This document shows positions 22,158-30,138 of a stretch of DNA of 40,714 bases, piece by piece (position 1 is the stretch's first letter; the number at the start of each line of letters is the position of its first letter). The DNA lies in NCBI GenBank assembly GCA_017534595.1, contig JAFXVY010000012.1, positions 1-40,714 on the forward strand, given 5' to 3'. Both the position numbers and the translations under genes were made by a program. The notes beneath the pieces were generated by a model. The model was not told where the DNA came from, did not search any database, and saw only the letters and a list, made by a program, of their open reading frames with translations. Origin of the DNA: Ruminococcus sp. GTDB lineage: Bacteria; Bacillota; Clostridia; Oscillospirales; Ruminococcaceae.

Positions 22158-23966
22158 ATGGACAGTAACGTTACAACCGAGGCCGGGGCTCCCCGCTCCG
22201 GCCAGTTCAGACATTTCAGCAGACAGCGGGTGCTGTTCGCGGCTGCGGTGAGCATAGCGGCGGCGCTTATGCTGCTGTTTTTCTCGCCCATGGAGATCGC
22301 GCTGAAAAACCCGCAGGAATTCACCGTCAAGGCGGGGGATATGGCGCTGCCGCTGCTGCTGTGTGCGGCGGCTGTGGCAGCAGTTTCAACTCTTGGGCTG
22401 CTCATAACGCTGATGATCTGCGAAAAGCTGTTTTTCGTGCTCTCGCACCTGATGCTCGGGCTTATGCTGGCATTCTATGCGCAGACGCTGTTTTTAAACG
22501 GCTCGATGCTCGAGCTCACCGGCGACGGGATACACAACGCCTCGACGGGCGGGGTGATAATAAACGCTGTGATCTTCACGGTCATCACGGCGGCTCCGCT
22601 AATAATAGCCGCTGTACGCAGGAAAAAGGCGGGGGGCAGGGCTCCGAAGGGCTTTGAGGCTTACCTGCCGGCTTACATCTGCGGTGCGGTGACGGTCATG
22701 CTCGGGATAGGCTTTACAGGCTCAATGGGCTCGGCGGAGGATATAACCGCCGACAGGCCGTATAACTCGGTCTTTACCTATGACCCGATGACCTCCTTCT
22801 CGAAGGAGAATAATGTGGTTATCTTTATCTTCGACAGGCTCGACAGCCGGTGGTGCGACAATGCGCTGGCGGAGTACCCCGACCTTAACGAGAAGCTGGC
22901 GGGCTTTACCTTCTATCAGAACAATATGCCCCACTACTCAAACACATTCCCCTCGGTGCCGTCGATGCTGACGGGGTACTATTATGACGATTACGACAAC
23001 GCCTCGAAGGTCGCATACCTTACAGCGGCGTGGGACAGGAATACCCTGCTCGACGAGCTGCACAACAACGGCGTTAAGGTCAACCTGGCACTCGACGCTG
23101 CGGCGAGCTATGTCTCCGCAGATCAGCTCGAGGGGCGCTGCGACAATCTTATGGACGACGAGCACTTCCAGTCGGGCTTCAACTATTTCGGAGAGCACGG
23201 CATCCTGCTGACGATGTCAAAGCTCTCGATGGCAAGGCTGGCTCCCTACTGTCTGAAATCAGTATTTGCGGGAGACCTCGCCTCCGACCTGTCGTCGCGG
23301 TTCATTTTCTACGACAGCGACGCCGTCAGGGGGATAGTTCCCGCGGGTGTGGGCGTGGGCTCGGACAAGGAGTTCTATAACTTCATCTCCGGCAGCAGCT
23401 TCGATGCCGACAGCTCAAGCCCTGTCTTTGACATCATCCACTTGAACGGCGCTCACTCCAAGGATGAGGAGATCACCGCCTACTACTGCGGCGACAAGGA
23501 AGTCGAGACTACACTCTATACCACGATACGCGGGGAGTTCGAGATCATATTCAGATACCTTGACGAGATGAAGCGCCTCGGCGTCTACGATAATTCGACG
23601 GTCATCATCATGGCGGATCACGGAAAGGTACACACCGAGCTCGACCTCGACCGCAAGGACAGGATCGAGCACGAGAACGTGGCGGCGCTTCTCATAAAGC
23701 CCGCCAACGCCGGGGACGCCCCCCTGAAAACAGACAGCGTCAGCGAGCTCTCAAATGACTACACCGCGGCAAGCGTACTCGGGTATTTCGGGCTGGATCA
23801 CTCCGGCTTCGGGTACTCCTTTGAGGATATAGTAAACGGGCAGCTGCACGTTACAAGATACTTCAACCCCTTCCGCTGGAGCAAGGGCGACGCCTACGCC
23901 AAGCTCAGCAAATACAGGGTAACGGGCGACGCCCGGGACTTCTCCAACTGGGAAGAATACGAATGA
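22158..23966 (+). CDS. Membrane sulfatase-fold protein, LTA-synthase-like
   Basis: A polytopic membrane protein with an extracytoplasmic alkaline-phosphatase/sulfatase domain, as in lipoteichoic acid synthases. Of 603 residues, about the first 195 hold five or so membrane helices. Then NVVIFIFDRLDS gives the first metal aspartate and MPHYSNTFPSVPSM the Thr/Ser nucleophile site. IIHLNGAH is a likely histidine ligand, and VIIMADHGK the Asp-His pair. LTA synthases transfer phosphoglycerol from phosphatidylglycerol onto a growing chain; this substrate is inferred. The ATG at 22158 follows AGAGGA; an earlier Met lies close to the MITE. Only 22 bases separate it from the next gene. Confidence 0.8.
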   Translation: MDSNVTTEAGAPRSGQFRHFSRQRVLFAAAVSIAAALMLLFFSPMEIALKNPQEFTVKAGDMALPLLLCAAAVAAVSTLGLLITLMICEKLFFVLSHLMLGLMLAFYAQTLFLNGSMLELTGDGIHNASTGGVIINAVIFTVITAAPLIIAAVRRKKAGGRAPKGFEAYLPAYICGAVTVMLGIGFTGSMGSAEDITADRPYNSVFTYDPMTSFSKENNVVIFIFDRLDSRWCDNALAEYPDLNEKLAGFTFYQNNMPHYSNTFPSVPSMLTGYYYDDYDNASKVAYLTAAWDRNTLLDELHNNGVKVNLALDAAASYVSADQLEGRCDNLMDDEHFQSGFNYFGEHGILLTMSKLSMARLAPYCLKSVFAGDLASDLSSRFIFYDSDAVRGIVPAGVGVGSDKEFYNFISGSSFDADSSSPVFDIIHLNGAHSKDEEITAYYCGDKEVETTLYTTIRGEFEIIFRYLDEMKRLGVYDNSTVIIMADHGKVHTELDLDRKDRIEHENVAALLIKPANAGDAPLKTDSVSELSNDYTAASVLGYFGLDHSGFGYSFEDIVNGQLHVTRYFNPFRWSKGDAYAKLSKYRVTGDARDFSNWEEYE

Positions 23967-23988
23967 CAAGCAAACGGAGGAACGTTTT

Positions 23989-24276
23989 ATGAAAGGGATC
24001 ATAACCGCCGTATACGCGGTCTGCATCGCACTGATACTTTCGGTCAGGGCTGAGGCCTATATCGACCCCGCCACCACCAGCTACATCATACAGATAGTTG
24101 CAGGCGTGGTCATCGCGGTGGGCACGGTATTCGGCATCTACTGGAAGAAGATCAGGGGCAAGGTCAAGAAAAAGCAGGAGCCCGACGATCTCCCGCCTGC
24201 GGAACAGGGCGGCGTCAACGACGGCGAGAAGGATGTCATCACCGCAGAGGATCTGCTCGACGACGAGGATAAGTGA
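23989..24276 (+). CDS. Small membrane protein between the envelope genes
   Basis: The 95-residue protein has an N-terminal signal-like segment (KGIITAVYAVCIALILSV ... AEA) and a second helix IIQIVAGVVIAVGTVFGIYW followed by KKIRGKVKKK and an acidic tail. YIDPATTSYIIQ before the helix is a motif I recall from small proteins adjoining sulfatase-fold genes in clostridial clusters, but I cannot name the family. GGAGG precedes the ATG. It is 22 bases after the sulfatase-fold gene and 18 bases before the fusion gene, so all three are one unit. A role in holding the polymerase and transferase together is a guess. Confidence 0.7.
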   Translation: MKGIITAVYAVCIALILSVRAEAYIDPATTSYIIQIVAGVVIAVGTVFGIYWKKIRGKVKKKQEPDDLPPAEQGGVNDGEKDVITAEDLLDDEDK

Positions 24277-24294
24277 CCCCGGGAGGATAAGGAA

Positions 24295-26340
24295 TTGTCT
24301 TATGTCATCAGCGCCATAGGCCGCCCCCTCGGCGGGCTTATGAGCTTAATTTTCGATCTTATCGGGAACTACGGGCTGAGCATCATAGTCTTTACGCTGC
24401 TCACCAAGGTCATACTCTTCCCGATAAGCATGGTAACGCAGAAGAACTCGATAAACATGGTCAGGCTCATGCCCGAGGAGAACGCCATCAAGATCAAGTA
24501 TATCGACGACAAGGAGAAGCTGGCCGACGAGCAGCTCAAGCTCTACAAGCGCTATCACTATCACCCGCTGCTGAGCGCGGTGCCTCTGCTTCTGCAGATC
24601 CCGCTGATACTCGGGCTGGTGTTCGTGATCTATCACCCGCTGAGCTATATACTGCAATTCGACGCGGATGTGATCTCCGGGCTCAAGGAGTGGCTCGGGA
24701 CGGTCGCCTCCGGCGGAGCGCTTGAAGAAAACAGCTATCAGCTCGAGATCATCAGCCGCATAAAGGACGGCATCGCCCCCGACGGAGCATTTTTAAGCTC
24801 GGCTGTCGCGGGGATAAGGGAGCTCGATACCTCCTTCCTCGGCTTTGAGCTGAGCCTTACGCCTTCATTCAAGGAGAATTACATACTGCTGCTGATACCC
24901 CTGTTCTCGGGGCTCTCGGCATGGCTGCTCTGCTTCGTGCAGAACCGCATAAACATCCTCCAGATCACTCAGGGCAGGATCACAAAGACCGTCTCGACAG
25001 TGTTTCTGGTCGCCTTCTCGACCTACTTCGCGTTCCTCGTGCCCGCAGGCGTGGGGCTCTACTGGATATTCGGAAATCTCTTCGCCATACCCTCGATGTA
25101 CCTGCTCAATATCGTGATAGACCCGAAAAAGCATATCGACTACAACTACCTCAAGCGCATGAACGAGCAGCGCATCGAAAAGGAGCGGGAGCACAGGAAA
25201 TACGTCTCGCGGGAGAGAGCCGACTACAAGCGGTTCTTCACCGTGCAGGACATGAAGCTGATGTTCTATTCCGAGTCAAACGGGTTCTACAAGTATTTCA
25301 AGGGCATGATAGACTACATCTGCGAGAACTCCGACCTTGTCATACACTACGTCACGAGCGACCCGAACGATAAGATCTTCGAGGATCCGAGAGAGCAGAT
25401 AGTGCCCTATTACGTGGCCTCGAACAAGTTTTTGATACCGCTTTTCATGAAGCTCGACTGCCGGATGTGCGTGATGACGCTGCCTGACCTTGAGAAGTAT
25501 CACATCAAGCGCTCGAGGGTCAGCAAGGACGTTGAGTACGTCTACGCCTGTCACGGTATGGGCTCGCTCTCGACCTTCCGCAAGGGAGCGTTCGACTGGT
25601 ACGACACGATCCTCTGCCCGGGGATAGATCAGTTCAACGAGATCCGCGCGACGGAGGAGGTCTACGGGACAAAGAAGAAGCGTCTCGTAGAGGCGGGGTA
25701 CCCGCTGATAGACGAGATGCTTGAAAAATACGAGAGCGAGGAGCATCCTGAGAACGCCCGCCCGCGGATACTGATAGCGCCCTCCTGGCAGGCGGACAAC
25801 ATCATTGATCTGTGTGCGGAGGAGCTGCTCGACTCTTTAAAAACTCTGGACTGCGAGATCATACTGAGACCGCACCCGCAGCAGGTAAGGCACGAGCCGG
25901 AGAAGTTCGAGGAAATGAAAACCCGGTTTGCGGATGTGCCGAACATAGAGATACAGACGGATTTCTCGTCGAACAACCCGATAATGGAGTCGGACATCCT
26001 CATTACCGACTGGTCGGACATAGGGTGGGAGTTTGCGTTTGTGACGAAGCGGCCCGTCCTTTATATCGACACGCCGATGAAGGTAATGAACCCGGAGTAC
26101 GAGAAGATCGGGATAGAGCCGATAAACCGGTCTTTGAGGACGGTTCTGGGGGAGGTCATTGCTCCGGATGAGCTTGAAAAAGTGCCGGAGACGATAGGAT
26201 ATATGCTTGGGCACAGGGAAGAATACCGGGAACGCATTGCCGCGGCATTTGAGGAGCACGTATACAACATCGGGAAGAGTGCGAAGCTGTGCGGGAGGTA
26301 TGTTATAAAGAGATTGACGCCGGCAGCCAAGCAAAGCTGA
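24295..26340 (+). CDS. YidC/Oxa1-like insertase domain fused to a CDP-glycerol glycerophosphotransferase domain
   Basis: The 681-residue protein starts with TTG, with GGAGG eight bases before it. Residues 1-275 match YidC: LSIIVFTLLTKVILFPISM, QKNSINMVRLMPE, LYKRYHYHPLLSAVPLLLQI and VPAGVGLYWIFGNL, with about five helices. A charged linker (KRMNEQRIEKEREHRKYV) leads into residues 310-670, a TagB/TagF-like transferase. The signatures are YACHGMGSLSTFRKG, ILIAPSWQ, ILRPHPQQVRH and DILITDWSDIGWEFAFVTK. Normally these are separate proteins. The transferase part would sit on the cytosolic face and use CDP-glycerol. Codon use shifts over the last 180 codons. The gene ends directly before repeat B. 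I cannot tell whether the insertase part is active. Confidence 0.85.
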   Translation: MSYVISAIGRPLGGLMSLIFDLIGNYGLSIIVFTLLTKVILFPISMVTQKNSINMVRLMPEENAIKIKYIDDKEKLADEQLKLYKRYHYHPLLSAVPLLLQIPLILGLVFVIYHPLSYILQFDADVISGLKEWLGTVASGGALEENSYQLEIISRIKDGIAPDGAFLSSAVAGIRELDTSFLGFELSLTPSFKENYILLLIPLFSGLSAWLLCFVQNRINILQITQGRITKTVSTVFLVAFSTYFAFLVPAGVGLYWIFGNLFAIPSMYLLNIVIDPKKHIDYNYLKRMNEQRIEKEREHRKYVSRERADYKRFFTVQDMKLMFYSESNGFYKYFKGMIDYICENSDLVIHYVTSDPNDKIFEDPREQIVPYYVASNKFLIPLFMKLDCRMCVMTLPDLEKYHIKRSRVSKDVEYVYACHGMGSLSTFRKGAFDWYDTILCPGIDQFNEIRATEEVYGTKKKRLVEAGYPLIDEMLEKYESEEHPENARPRILIAPSWQADNIIDLCAEELLDSLKTLDCEIILRPHPQQVRHEPEKFEEMKTRFADVPNIEIQTDFSSNNPIMESDILITDWSDIGWEFAFVTKRPVLYIDTPMKVMNPEYEKIGIEPINRSLRTVLGEVIAPDELEKVPETIGYMLGHREEYRERIAAAFEEHVYNIGKSAKLCGRYVIKRLTPAAKQS

Positions 26341-26341
26341 G

Positions 26342-26426
26342 AGCTCCGCACCCGAAGTAGTTCGGGGACGACCGGAAAGCCCCCGGGACAGGGCGGGAGG
26401 CTATGCTTTCGACCAATACAAAGTTG
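26342..26426 (+). repeat. Repeat B, copy 2, directly after the fusion gene
   Basis: AGCTCCGCACCCGAAG, GACCGGAAAGCCCCCG, GACAGGGCGGG and TGCTTTCGACC match 11210-11296 in order and orientation with a few substitutions. It starts one base after the stop codon of the fusion gene. Confidence 0.8.
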
Positions 26427-26583
26427 ATCCGGTTTGAAAAGAAATCAAGTCCGTGTTCGCTTCGCTCACAGGCGGCCTCCTGCGGGCGCCGAATCCCCTG
26501 TTATTATTCAGAGATACAAAAACGCTGCATCCCTTTGAAAAGGGGTGCAGCGTTATTCTTTACTTTGTGCGGAGCCGCAAGTC
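26427..26583. terminator. Convergent-gene spacer with a bidirectional terminator
   Basis: AACGCTGCATCCC (26521-26533) and GGGGTGCAGCGTT (26542-26554) form a 13-bp stem with one G-T pair, loop of eight. It is followed by TATTCTTT on the plus strand and TTTTGTAT on the minus strand. It should end both the fusion operon and the Nudix gene. Before it lies GC-rich sequence with an inverted repeat TTCGCTTCGCTC; no gene. Confidence 0.8.
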
Positions 26584-27123
26584 TCAACATTTGTTCAGTA
26601 TCTTCGCAGCCTTCAATATCGCCAGCTGCGTCTTCGCATCAGGATATCTCCCCGCGTAGACGTTCTCTAACGCTTCCTCAAACGGCAGCTTTATCACATC
26701 TATGAATTCGTCTTCGTCAAGATCTCTGTCTCCGAAATGAAGATCTCTCGCAAGATACATATGGATGACCTCCGTGTCATACGCCACCGTCGGGTACAGA
26801 CACCCCAGATATTCAAAGGAGCCCGCCTCCGCACCGATCTCCTCACGGAGCTCACGCAGACCGCATTCGCGGTGATCCTCGCCGTATTCGAGCTTGCCTG
26901 CGGGGATCTCTTCAAGCACCCTCCCGAAAGGATACCGGAACTGCCTTACCATATAGATCTCGCCCTTGTCGTTCACAGGCACTATACATACCCCGCCCGG
27001 GTGCTTTATCAGCTCGCGGACGGCTTCCCTGCCGTCTTCAAGCTCGACCTTGTCCACAAACAGCTTGACTACTATGCCGTCAAACTTCTGCTCGCTCGAA
27101 AGCGTCTTTTCATCAAGATGCAC
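26584..27123 (-). CDS. Nudix hydrolase, ADP-ribose pyrophosphatase type
   Basis: Cleaves ADP-ribose or a similar nucleoside diphosphate derivative. The 179-residue protein has the full Nudix box Gx5Ex7REUxEExGU (GKLEYGEDHRECGLRELREE) near residues 82-101, preceded by EIPAG, as in NudF-type enzymes. It starts with GTG at 27123, within the end of the preceding gene; AAAGGAGG lies about nine bases upstream, inside that gene. The 11-base overlap implies translational coupling with yfhO-like. A link between the two functions is not known. Confidence 0.9.
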   Translation of the reverse strand: MHLDEKTLSSEQKFDGIVVKLFVDKVELEDGREAVRELIKHPGGVCIVPVNDKGEIYMVRQFRYPFGRVLEEIPAGKLEYGEDHRECGLRELREEIGAEAGSFEYLGCLYPTVAYDTEVIHMYLARDLHFGDRDLDEDEFIDVIKLPFEEALENVYAGRYPDAKTQLAILKAAKILNKC

Positions 27124-29539
27124 TTGCTTCGGCCTCCTTTTTCTCTTTCTTCTTCCTCATCGCATAGTCCGCTGCGATATATCCGCCGAAGAGCACTATG
27201 CCCGCGACGGTGAGCAGCCTGCCCGACGTGAGGCCGGTAGGCTTGAAGTTGAAGCGTATCTCATGGTCGCCCGCAGGTACGCAGACCGCCATGAAGCCGT
27301 AATCTACCTTTTCGATGTCAACGGGATTGCCGTCCACCTCCGCGCTCCAGCCGTCCTCGTAAGGTACGGAGAAGAACACCAGCTTGGGTGCGTCGAGGTC
27401 TATCCTGGCGGTAAAGCCGTCGGAGCTGTAATCGAAGCTGTAGCAGCACTGCTCCTGCTTCTTCTCGCAGTCGGCAAGGTAGAGCTTCTTGGTAACTGCG
27501 GTCTCACTGCGGTCAAATGCGTTGAGCATCGAGCCGTATTTCTTTACCTGCTCTTCGTCAAGCAGTATGGAGTGCATGAGCAGCGTTGCCTTGTCAGCGT
27601 CCGCCTGGAGCTCCATATCGAGCTCGGTGCAGTAGGTGTCGTAGGCTATGCCCATGGGTACGAAGGCCTTGTTCTCGTAGATATAGAACTTGTTCTGTGT
27701 CCCGACATACTCGAAGTCCACGAGCCCTGCGATCTCTTCCGGCGGCGAAGGCGGCTCCTCACCGGAGATCTGCTTGTCGGTGAATTCCTTGAAGTAATAC
27801 TTGACCGAAAGCAGTCCTCTGAGGGCATAGAGCTTGGTATCTATACGCGAGGCAACATCTCGGGTCTGACCGAGCTTGGTATAGAAGTCCATGATAGAGG
27901 TGGGCACGACGCTGTGGAAGGTCCTCATGGAGCTCAGGCCCCAGTACATACACCAGTTATCGACGCTCTCGGAGGTATCTATACGGTAGAAGGTATTTTC
28001 GACGCCCGAGGTATCGCCGTCATAGACCGAGAGATCGACCTTCTCGCGGCCGTTTACGGCTCTTTCGATATAATCTGCGTTATCGTCGCCCTGCACAACG
28101 CCGTAGATGACGGAGCTCATCATGCAGACCGCGCAGGCAACAGAGGTCATTATGCACAGCGAGACATATCTTCTGCGCTTGTCCTTGGCGACCTTATAGA
28201 CCGCAAAGAACAGCATTACCGTCATGACGCAGGTGACTATCGCCTGGATATAATAGAGCTCGGGATACTTCGGCACCTTGCCCCAGACGAGCTCGTCGTT
28301 GACCTGCTTGGGCAGTATGCCTATGCCGATGAATATCGCGGCTACGGCGGCGCAGGGGATGAAGCCCTTTTCGAGGGCATCCTTGTCCTTGTCTATGACC
28401 TGAGCCGTCATCAGGCACATTATCAGTATCGGCATATAGTACCAGCGGGCATAGTAGCTGCTGTTGAAGAGTATGAACGAAGCGTTGAGCACGGGTACGC
28501 AGGCCATGATGATGCTGATTATTATCATCTTGTTCTGCCACTGCTTCTTTCTCGTTCTCATGAAGGCTATGACGCCGCACATCGAGAACATCGGCAGGTA
28601 GCCCGCCATAGACGCCCATCTTGCCCTGTCGGAGTTGAGGATGTTGACTCTTGCGGGCATATCCGAGAGCATGAAGAAGGCCTGGAAGATACGCGGTATG
28701 CGGACATTCTCGCTGTATATCGCCATATCTATGCCCCAGAGGTATCTTGCGACTCTCGGGTTGGCGAAGACTTCCATTATCGCCGGCAGGAGTATCGCCA
28801 TTGAGATCATGAAGCCGACTATCGCCTCGAACAGCAGGCAGAGGAAGGTCCTCCGGGTGACGCCGAAGTCCTTGTCTGTACACCGGACGAAGAAATAGAT
28901 GATGAGGAAGACTACCTCCTCGACGAAGAAGAAATAGCTTATCGTGGCACTGAGCGCCACGGCGAGTGCAAAGGGGCCTTTTTTCTTATCCTTGATGACC
29001 ATTTCCATACCGAGGAGCATCAGCGGGAAGAAGGCCGTAGCGTCGTGGAAATGGTTGAAGAAGACGTTATAGGTCTGGAAGCCGGAGAAGGCATAGAGCA
29101 TCGAGCCTATGAAGCAGGCACTTTGGCTCTTAACGAAGCGCCTGATGTAGGCGTAGGCGCAGACAGCCGCAACAGCCGTCTTGAGAGCGAGCATCCAGGG
29201 CATCAGGTAGGCTACGGCGCCGAGGGGGAACAGCCTTGTCAGCCAGAAGAAGGGGCTGCCCAGCAGATAGAAGGAATATGAGCCGATGAAGTTCGCGCCG
29301 AGGTCGGTGCCCCAGTCCCAGCCGGAGAGGCCGCCCTCGCTGACCACCTCGTTGGCGTGGTAGTAGAACATCATCTGCTGCGAATTGAAATCGCCGTAAT
29401 AAAGGAATATGCCCCTGTTGAACACCATTGACGGTATGAAGCTGAGCATCATCGCGGCAAAGGCGGTGATGAACAGCGTCAGATAGAGCTCCTTTTTCTT
29501 CTGACCGGAGCTTTTCAAAAATCCTGTTTTTCCGAACAT
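27113..29539 (-). CDS. YfhO-family polytopic membrane protein
   Basis: A GT-C-like membrane protein; in Bacillus, YfhO is implicated in glycosylation of lipoteichoic acid. The 808-residue protein has at least 12 helices. FLYYGDFNSQQMMFYYH lies in the first loop, with the catalytic-loop Asp candidate in it. DWGTDLGANFIGSYSFYLLG follows, and MLYAFSGFQTYN and NHFHDATAFFPLML come further on. The last 200 residues are an outer beta domain (VPAGDHEIRFNFKPTG) and one final helix. The ATG at 29539 is picked since GAGAGGA lies eight bases upstream. It fits the envelope theme of the window, and the LTA-synthase-like operon ends just across the terminator. Confidence 0.85.
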   Translation of the reverse strand: MFGKTGFLKSSGQKKKELYLTLFITAFAAMMLSFIPSMVFNRGIFLYYGDFNSQQMMFYYHANEVVSEGGLSGWDWGTDLGANFIGSYSFYLLGSPFFWLTRLFPLGAVAYLMPWMLALKTAVAAVCAYAYIRRFVKSQSACFIGSMLYAFSGFQTYNVFFNHFHDATAFFPLMLLGMEMVIKDKKKGPFALAVALSATISYFFFVEEVVFLIIYFFVRCTDKDFGVTRRTFLCLLFEAIVGFMISMAILLPAIMEVFANPRVARYLWGIDMAIYSENVRIPRIFQAFFMLSDMPARVNILNSDRARWASMAGYLPMFSMCGVIAFMRTRKKQWQNKMIIISIIMACVPVLNASFILFNSSYYARWYYMPILIMCLMTAQVIDKDKDALEKGFIPCAAVAAIFIGIGILPKQVNDELVWGKVPKYPELYYIQAIVTCVMTVMLFFAVYKVAKDKRRRYVSLCIMTSVACAVCMMSSVIYGVVQGDDNADYIERAVNGREKVDLSVYDGDTSGVENTFYRIDTSESVDNWCMYWGLSSMRTFHSVVPTSIMDFYTKLGQTRDVASRIDTKLYALRGLLSVKYYFKEFTDKQISGEEPPSPPEEIAGLVDFEYVGTQNKFYIYENKAFVPMGIAYDTYCTELDMELQADADKATLLMHSILLDEEQVKKYGSMLNAFDRSETAVTKKLYLADCEKKQEQCCYSFDYSSDGFTARIDLDAPKLVFFSVPYEDGWSAEVDGNPVDIEKVDYGFMAVCVPAGDHEIRFNFKPTGLTSGRLLTVAGIVLFGGYIAADYAMRKKKEKKEAEASAS

Positions 29540-29603
29540 CTCAGATTTCCTCTCCCTAAGAGTTGACGTCACCCGCAGGCGCGGGCGGCAAATACCAAAG
29601 ACT

Positions 29604-29632
29604 ATTATAACACATATTATTATAAATGTAAA
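29604..29632 (-). promoter_or_regulatory. SigA-type promoter of the yfhO-like gene
   Basis: Minus strand: TTTACA (29632-29627), 17-base spacer, TATAAT (29609-29604) preceded by TGTGT. It faces away from the acpP promoter at 29732. Confidence 0.75.
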
Positions 29633-29731
29633 GCGGTAAAATCAACGAATAATAAAGTCTGACTATCGTCATTTGACGGATGACAGGCAAGGCGTACCCG
29701 CGCCGGCGGAAAAATATTTTTTCAAAAGGGC

Positions 29732-29760
29732 TTGACAAAACGGTAAAGTGACGTTAAAAT
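29732..29760 (+). promoter_or_regulatory. SigA-type promoter of acpP
   Basis: TTGACA (29732-29737) and TAAAAT (29755-29760), exactly 17 bases apart. The leader of about 50 bases ends in CGGAGGG seven bases before the ATG. Confidence 0.8.
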
Positions 29761-29816
29761 AACAGATAGCAGCGTGGGGACTCGCCGCGTGCCAAAAAAC
29801 GATCGGAGGGAATAGT

Positions 29817-30053
29817 ATGATTTTTGAAAGGATCTGTCAGATCATAGCCGAGCAGCTCGACATCGAAGCCGCTGACATCAGGATGGACTCCTCCATCCAG
29901 GACGATCTCAACGCCGATTCACTCGATGTTATGGAGGTCGCTATGGCAGTCGGAGATGAATACGATATTGATATCTCCGAAGAAGCTCTTGAGGATATCA
30001 AAACTGTCGGAGACGTAGTAAGATACGTCGAAGCCGCTACGAACGAGGATTAA
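29817..30053 (+). CDS. acpP: Acyl carrier protein
   Basis: Carries acyl chains on 4'-phosphopantetheine attached to a serine. The 78-residue protein has the acidic four-helix sequence and the attachment motif NADSLDVMEV, with the modified Ser at residue 35. No fatty-acid genes flank it; it is a single gene with its own promoter and terminator. It may serve fatty-acid synthesis or another acyl pathway such as cell-wall or lipid modification; the sequence does not decide. Confidence 0.9.
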   Translation: MIFERICQIIAEQLDIEAADIRMDSSIQDDLNADSLDVMEVAMAVGDEYDIDISEEALEDIKTVGDVVRYVEAATNED

Positions 30054-30068
30054 GAGCAGTTTTTATTT

Positions 30069-30095
30069 GAGCCTCTGCAAGTCAGAGGCTCTTTT
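30069..30095 (+). terminator. Terminator of acpP
   Basis: GAGCCTCTG / CAGAGGCTC, loop CAAGT, then TTTT: a clear factor-independent terminator 15 bases after the stop codon. Confidence 0.85.
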
Positions 30096-30138
30096 CGCGT
30101 GCGCCAGATATCATGCGCACAAAAGGAAAGGAGACAGT

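Noticed and set aside
26966-28804. A 612-codon open frame antisense to the YfhO-like gene
   Set aside because: Its translation has low-complexity charged runs and no domain, while the minus strand gives a clear polytopic family member.
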